The notes under the pieces: model-generated | Databases searched by the model: none | What the model saw: only the letters and a program-made list of their open reading frames with translations | What the model was told of the DNA's origin: nothing | In this document: positions 51,439 through 55,000 of the stretch, in pieces | Numbering within the stretch: the first letter of the stretch is position 1 | Layout of the letters: every line of letters begins with the position of its first letter | Assembly: GCA_000320545.1 (NCBI GenBank) | Contig: ADNK01001802.1 | Span: 1-55,000, forward strand | Origin: Bigelowiella natans CCMP2755 | Taxonomy: Eukaryota > Cercozoa > Chlorarachniophyceae | Length of the DNA: 55,000 bases | Reading direction: 5' to 3' | Program-made: the position numbers and the translations under genes

Positions 51439-51499
51439 TTACAATACTGCACATGCTCCTCCACCTTCTCATCATCACTATTTATAGTAAAATCAACAC

Positions 51500-51530
<31 letters not shown>

Positions 51531-51596
51531 GGATGATGCTGTATTTTCTTGCTAAAATAGAGAAAATAATAGATAAACAGATAGGGTGAGGAGGAG

Positions 51597-51638
<42 letters not shown>

Positions 51639-52779
51639 ATTACTTGAGTGAATCCTAATCATTGCAATATCCAGGACGTATGCGGTGGTTTCGAAAGCAG
51701 GCAGAGAGCGGGGTAAGTAAGAACAACAATATCAAAAGAGAAGACTATGATAATATGTACTATATCCAAAAATAAGAAAAATTACATTCTATGAACTATG
51801 ATATAATTCGCTATATTCACTTTTTCAAATATACTACTACTACTACTACTACAAATACTACTACTACTACTACTTCTTCTTCCATTTGTACCTCTACTAC
51901 AAGGTTGCTATCATCAAAAGAAGAGTGCATAGTGTTGTGGGAAAATGGATTGAAAAGATGGGAACGTTGATGCCTTTACTCGTAAAGAAACTCGGTATTA
52001 TTATTATTATTATTCCCCACCCCCCTTGCTGTACACCACATATGAAAATAGATATAAAACTTCTTACTACTCGATGATTTCGGCTCTGGAACAAGGGCGG
52101 TGCTTATAGACAAAAGCACACACGCACACACTCACGATTCCTATTATCACTGCTGTAATTTGTGGCCCTTCTTCCCCTCCCTCCCCCTCCTGTTTGAAGG
52201 GAGAGTAAAGGACTACTATCATGATATAATTAAGAAGATGAGGAAAGGTCTGAATAAGTAGTAAGTATATAACAACAATACAACTACTACAACTACTACT
52301 ACTACTACAACTACTACTACTACTACCACTACTTCTACGTAATACGTATTAAGAAGATATAACAACAATACAACAACAACAACTACTACTACTACTACAA
52401 CTACTACTATATTTCTACGTAATACGTATTAAGAAGATATAACAACAAAACAACAACAACAACTACTACAACTACTACCACTATTTCTACGTAATACGTA
52501 TTAAGAAGATGAAAATAAGGCACCAACTCACGATTGCATTCTACTACATGCGGCATATATACAGATGCAGAAGACAAAGAACAGACATATATCATGAAGA
52601 TTCTCGGTGAATTTGATAATAACAATAACATAACAAACAATCAAGGAGACATTATTTATTACTGCTGCTGCAAGAATAATCTGAAACAACAATTGACTAT
52701 GATTCTTCTTCCCGCAAGCAAGAAGATGACATAAAACGATGAATAATAGATGTATTGCGACGACGAGTAACTGTGTATC

Positions 52780-52814
<35 letters not shown>

Positions 52815-53029
52815 ACGCACACAAGCTATCTTTTCTTCTGGTTCTTGTTGGTTTTGTTCCTTCTGTTTGAGTATCATCATCTACCACATCGTGCACTGAC
52901 CACCATTTCTACCACTTCTTCTACCGCTACAATCACATAACAACAACAACAACAACAACAACAACAACGCAAATACTCACCGCATTGCGTGGTTCGTGTG
53001 ATGTGATTATTACTTCTTTCTCCTCTATT

Positions 53030-53067
<38 letters not shown>

Positions 53068-53262
53068 AAGGAATTAAAATGGCTATGGACAAGAACAACA
53101 AGGCAATGAATAAAATGGGGTAATAATTGTATATAACCGAGTAGTAAGCATTTAAGCAAGAAAAATAAGAAGACTCTTGTAGGTGATAATTAATATCTTC
53201 GCTTCTTCGTCGTTTCCTTCTTTTTTAACATGAATTTAAGATATCTGTCGTTCATTCATGGC

Positions 53263-53293
<31 letters not shown>

Positions 53294-53485
53294 ACACTGT
53301 TATTACTACTACTACCTATAACCAGATGATACATACGTCTCTACTGCGTCTTTTTCATTGACTGTTTATGCATGTACGTGGTGCGGTGTTTTATGGCAGA
53401 TTTGAGCTCGAGGAAATGACAAAGAAAGCTGATTCGGTATTATTATTCGCTACTAGTAATTCTACTACTACTGCTACTACTACTG

Positions 53486-53518
<33 letters not shown>

Positions 53519-54259
53519 AGGAAGAGCTCCATGATCAACGCAAACGCCTTTCTCCACTGTTGTTGGACGCACCATTTAATATGTTGTTTTTTTATCCTTT
53601 CTCCTCTTGCACTTCCTCTCCTCTTCTTCTTCATCATTATCATCATCATCTTCTTCTTCCTCTTCTTCTCCTCTTTACAACAAATATAAATTATTGTGTG
53701 GATAATAGACATGGTCACACCTAAGGGCGGTTCTGAAGATTCGTGATATGGAATTAAAGATCACAGAGCTCGGTCAACTTACCGTGGCAGTAGTAGTAGT
53801 AGTAGTAGTAGTAGTAATAATAATAGTCAATAAGTTGAGAACAACAACAACAACATTAACAACAACAACCACGTTCTTATTGATAAGGAATCCTCCCTTT
53901 TTATTTTCTTCTTCTTCTTCTTCTTCTTCTTCTTCTTCTTCTTCTCGTATTCTACCACTTGACCATAATCAGCATACAGCTACTACCTAGTACTTTCTTA
54001 CTTTCTTACTCTTTCTAACTATACAACAACAACAACAACGTAGGGAGCATTATAGATAACCTCAAGGGTAAGATAGGCCGCCAAGGTAGTAGCATATCTA
54101 TGATGATAAAGATACAGATAAAGATGGTGATGATTAATGATGATGACATGGTGATGATAATGACGACGAAGAAGAGAGTGATGATGTGAGACTTGAATAT
54201 TATCCAAAGGCAAAAAATTGGAAAGACTGGAGATGGCGCGTCTAGAGGTTGAGAAGGAA

Positions 54260-54306
<47 letters not shown>

Positions 54307-55000
54307 TATACGTTCAGTAACCTGGGAACATTCATCCATCATTGTCAAGATGTACGTTCAGTAACCTGGGAACATCCATCCATCATTGTCAAGATGTACT
54401 GTATACCAGCAGTCTAGATGATGTGCGACATATCATGGTGATGCTGTTTCCTCCCTTCCTTCCTTCCTTCCTTCTTCACATTCTACATAAAAAAGGCCTT
54501 AGATACGGTACAGGTAAAGAATGAGCAGTTGGTCGTGGCAAACAAAGGTAGCTGCTGCTGTGGGATGATACTTACTTACTTACTTACTTACTACCTGCTG
54601 CTGCTGTGTGAGCCTGCATTTATCTATATTTGGAGAATGGTAATGATGATGATGACGATGATGATGATGATGACTGATGATGACCATACTCCTCGTAGAG
54701 AGGACGCAAATTGAGGAGGCAAGAAAAGCTATTATGCTTATTATTCCACGCTTTATAGCCCCACGGGAAAAGGTAGTAAGAACACGTGCAACAAGTGAGT
54801 GTGTGCATAGTTTGCTGCTACTATGATGATGATAATTATGATGATGATGATGACAATATGGTACATTAGCACATAATTATGTGTGGTGTGTAATTACTGC
54901 AGGTTATGCAAGCGCAAAAGAACAAAATCAAGCAATTAGAGCAGGTGATAGCATCCTTGATCATAATCTATTTTTTTATTTCTTCTTATTTTTCTTCTTG
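47715..55000 (+). CDS. Large coiled-coil protein (3' truncated by window end)
   Basis: The family is not recognised. The start ATG at 47715 (MDASKKSEGGREDNLALTLA) is followed by exons 47715-47788, 47924-47978, 48125-48220, 48413-48476, 48896-48925, 49071-49132, 49550-49603, 49950-49996, 50291-50333, 50478-50570, 50823-50867, 51129-51168, 51675-51712, 51904-51994, 52200-52257, 53071-53119, 53400-53436, 53521-53558, 53726-53789, about 54231-54305, 54496-54547, 54699-54772 and 54903-54944. The product is long amphipathic heptads: GEIRKLRALLDMYEKKNQDL, LLEETVTLNDSQAIREMKQA, LANDQIRTLESDIKGLKGQL, FELEEMTKKADS and VMQAQKNKIKQLEQ. A short W/M-rich basic segment lies in exons 51675-51994 (MRWFRK, KWIEKMG). 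This suits a cytoskeletal or axonemal scaffold. The junction between 52257 and 53071 and those near 54050-54300 are unresolved. Three of its acceptors and one donor are tandemly duplicated. Confidence 0.75.
47836..47942 (+). repeat. 44-bp duplication across a 3' splice site (coiled-coil gene)
   Basis: The segment GTGTTTACTGATGTTGTTC with TTACAG and then AAGCAAGTT(A/G)GTGGAAT occurs twice, giving acceptors after 47879 and 47923; a degenerate partial copy precedes them. The period is not a multiple of three, and use of the outer acceptor soon meets a stop, so it is a decoy or an NMD switch. Confidence 0.9.
49005..49102 (+). repeat. 60-bp duplication across a 3' splice site (coiled-coil gene)
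   Basis: TTAG followed by GAGAATCTTTTGAGGATATT and CGCAAGAAC occurs at 49011 and 49071. The outer copy would encode the same GESFEDIRKN but is followed by TTATGA (Leu-stop). Only the inner acceptor leads into the rest of the exon. Confidence 0.9.
49158..49200. repeat. (CT)n microsatellite
   Basis: A long CT run follows a poly-C tract (49151-49158) in the intron after exon 49071-49132. Similar compound (CT)n-(GT)n sequence occurs at 48592-48650. Confidence 0.95.
49240..49505 (+). repeat. About 86-88 bp x3 intronic repeat with (ATC)n
   Basis: Three copies of a (CAT)n run followed by CAACCTCGAGCATGTTGCAC, CATCATCAAACACCG and TCCGCTTATCGTAT. Units differ only in the length of the trinucleotide run. 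Lies in the intron before exon 49550-49603. Confidence 0.92.
49891..49980 (+). repeat. 47-bp duplication across a 3' splice site (coiled-coil gene)
   Basis: GCTAGTAT(A/C)AAAGATAAAG with ATCAACTTATG occurs at 903-base offset 49903 and again at 49950. The inner copy is the start of exon 49950-49996 (ASIKDKDQLM). In the outer copy the acceptor AG is shifted by one base, and its frame meets a stop within four codons. Confidence 0.85.
52256..52508 (+). repeat. About 78-82 bp x3 intronic repeat
   Basis: Three copies of a unit containing TATAACAACAATACAAC, (CTA)n runs and TTTCTACGTAATACGTATT (the last part includes the palindrome TACGTAATACGTA-like core), then AAGAAGAT. Lies in the long unresolved intron region after exon 52200-52257. 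Confidence 0.85.
54301..54400 (+). repeat. 44-46 bp duplication across a 5' splice site (coiled-coil gene)
   Basis: GAT followed by GTA(TA)CGTTCAGTAACC, TGGGAACAT and CCATCCATCATTGTCAA occurs twice, ending in a third GAT-GTACT. Potential donors are at 54306, 54352 and 54396. They sit at the end of a Glu/Arg-rich exon coded by (GA)n. Confidence 0.85.

Overview
The window is the left end of a eukaryotic nuclear chromosome. It opens with 174 bp of CCCTAA telomere repeats, followed by about 2 kb of subtelomeric sequence. The rest is about 53 kb of intron-dense, AT-rich DNA. Genes are cut into 15-240 nt exons with mostly GT-AG introns, and the introns are full of di- and trinucleotide microsatellites. 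I built the gene models by hand: I translated both strands, matched intron phase at each junction and compared with protein families I know. No search was run.

Organism: two genes begin with signal-peptide-like leaders followed by transit-peptide-like sequence. These are a green-plastid-type ribosomal protein uL3 and an OPR/FASTK-like helical-repeat protein. A third gene is the ciliary protein CFAP206. Red-lineage complex plastids keep rpl3 in the plastid genome, so a nuclear uL3 with a bipartite leader suggests a flagellated alga with a secondary green plastid. A chlorarachniophyte is my best inference, not a proof.

Layout: telomere and subtelomere 1-2230; 2OG-Fe(II)/AlkB-like oxygenase (-) 2231-4620; C-CAP-domain protein (+) 5225-7808; convergent spacer; plastid-targeted OPR-like protein (-) 9363-17191; uL3 (+) 17926-19553; convergent spacer; TupA-like ATP-grasp protein (-) 21315 to about 26695; small unknown protein (+) about 26933-28302; CFAP206 (+) 28306-38814; convergent spacer; secreted HYR-repeat protein (-) 40192-46707; large coiled-coil protein (+) from 47715, running off the window.

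Genes mostly alternate in strand. Each divergent pair shares a short AT-rich spacer. Each convergent pair is separated by a 1.4-1.8 kb spacer of clearly different composition (TGCATGC, CTAGCTAG and GCGC words, almost no microsatellites).

The most unusual signal is recurrent tandem duplication across exon-intron junctions. At least seven introns, in four genes and on both strands, carry a 36-81 bp duplication spanning the 3' splice site and the first bases of the exon. At least two donor sites are duplicated in the same way. Several duplications keep the reading frame and offer alternative acceptors; others leave decoys. Many microsatellites also start exactly at a splice site, for example (GTA)n at donors and (CTA)n or (AAC)n at acceptors. 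Together these suggest a genome in which splice junctions are hot spots for slippage and tandem duplication.
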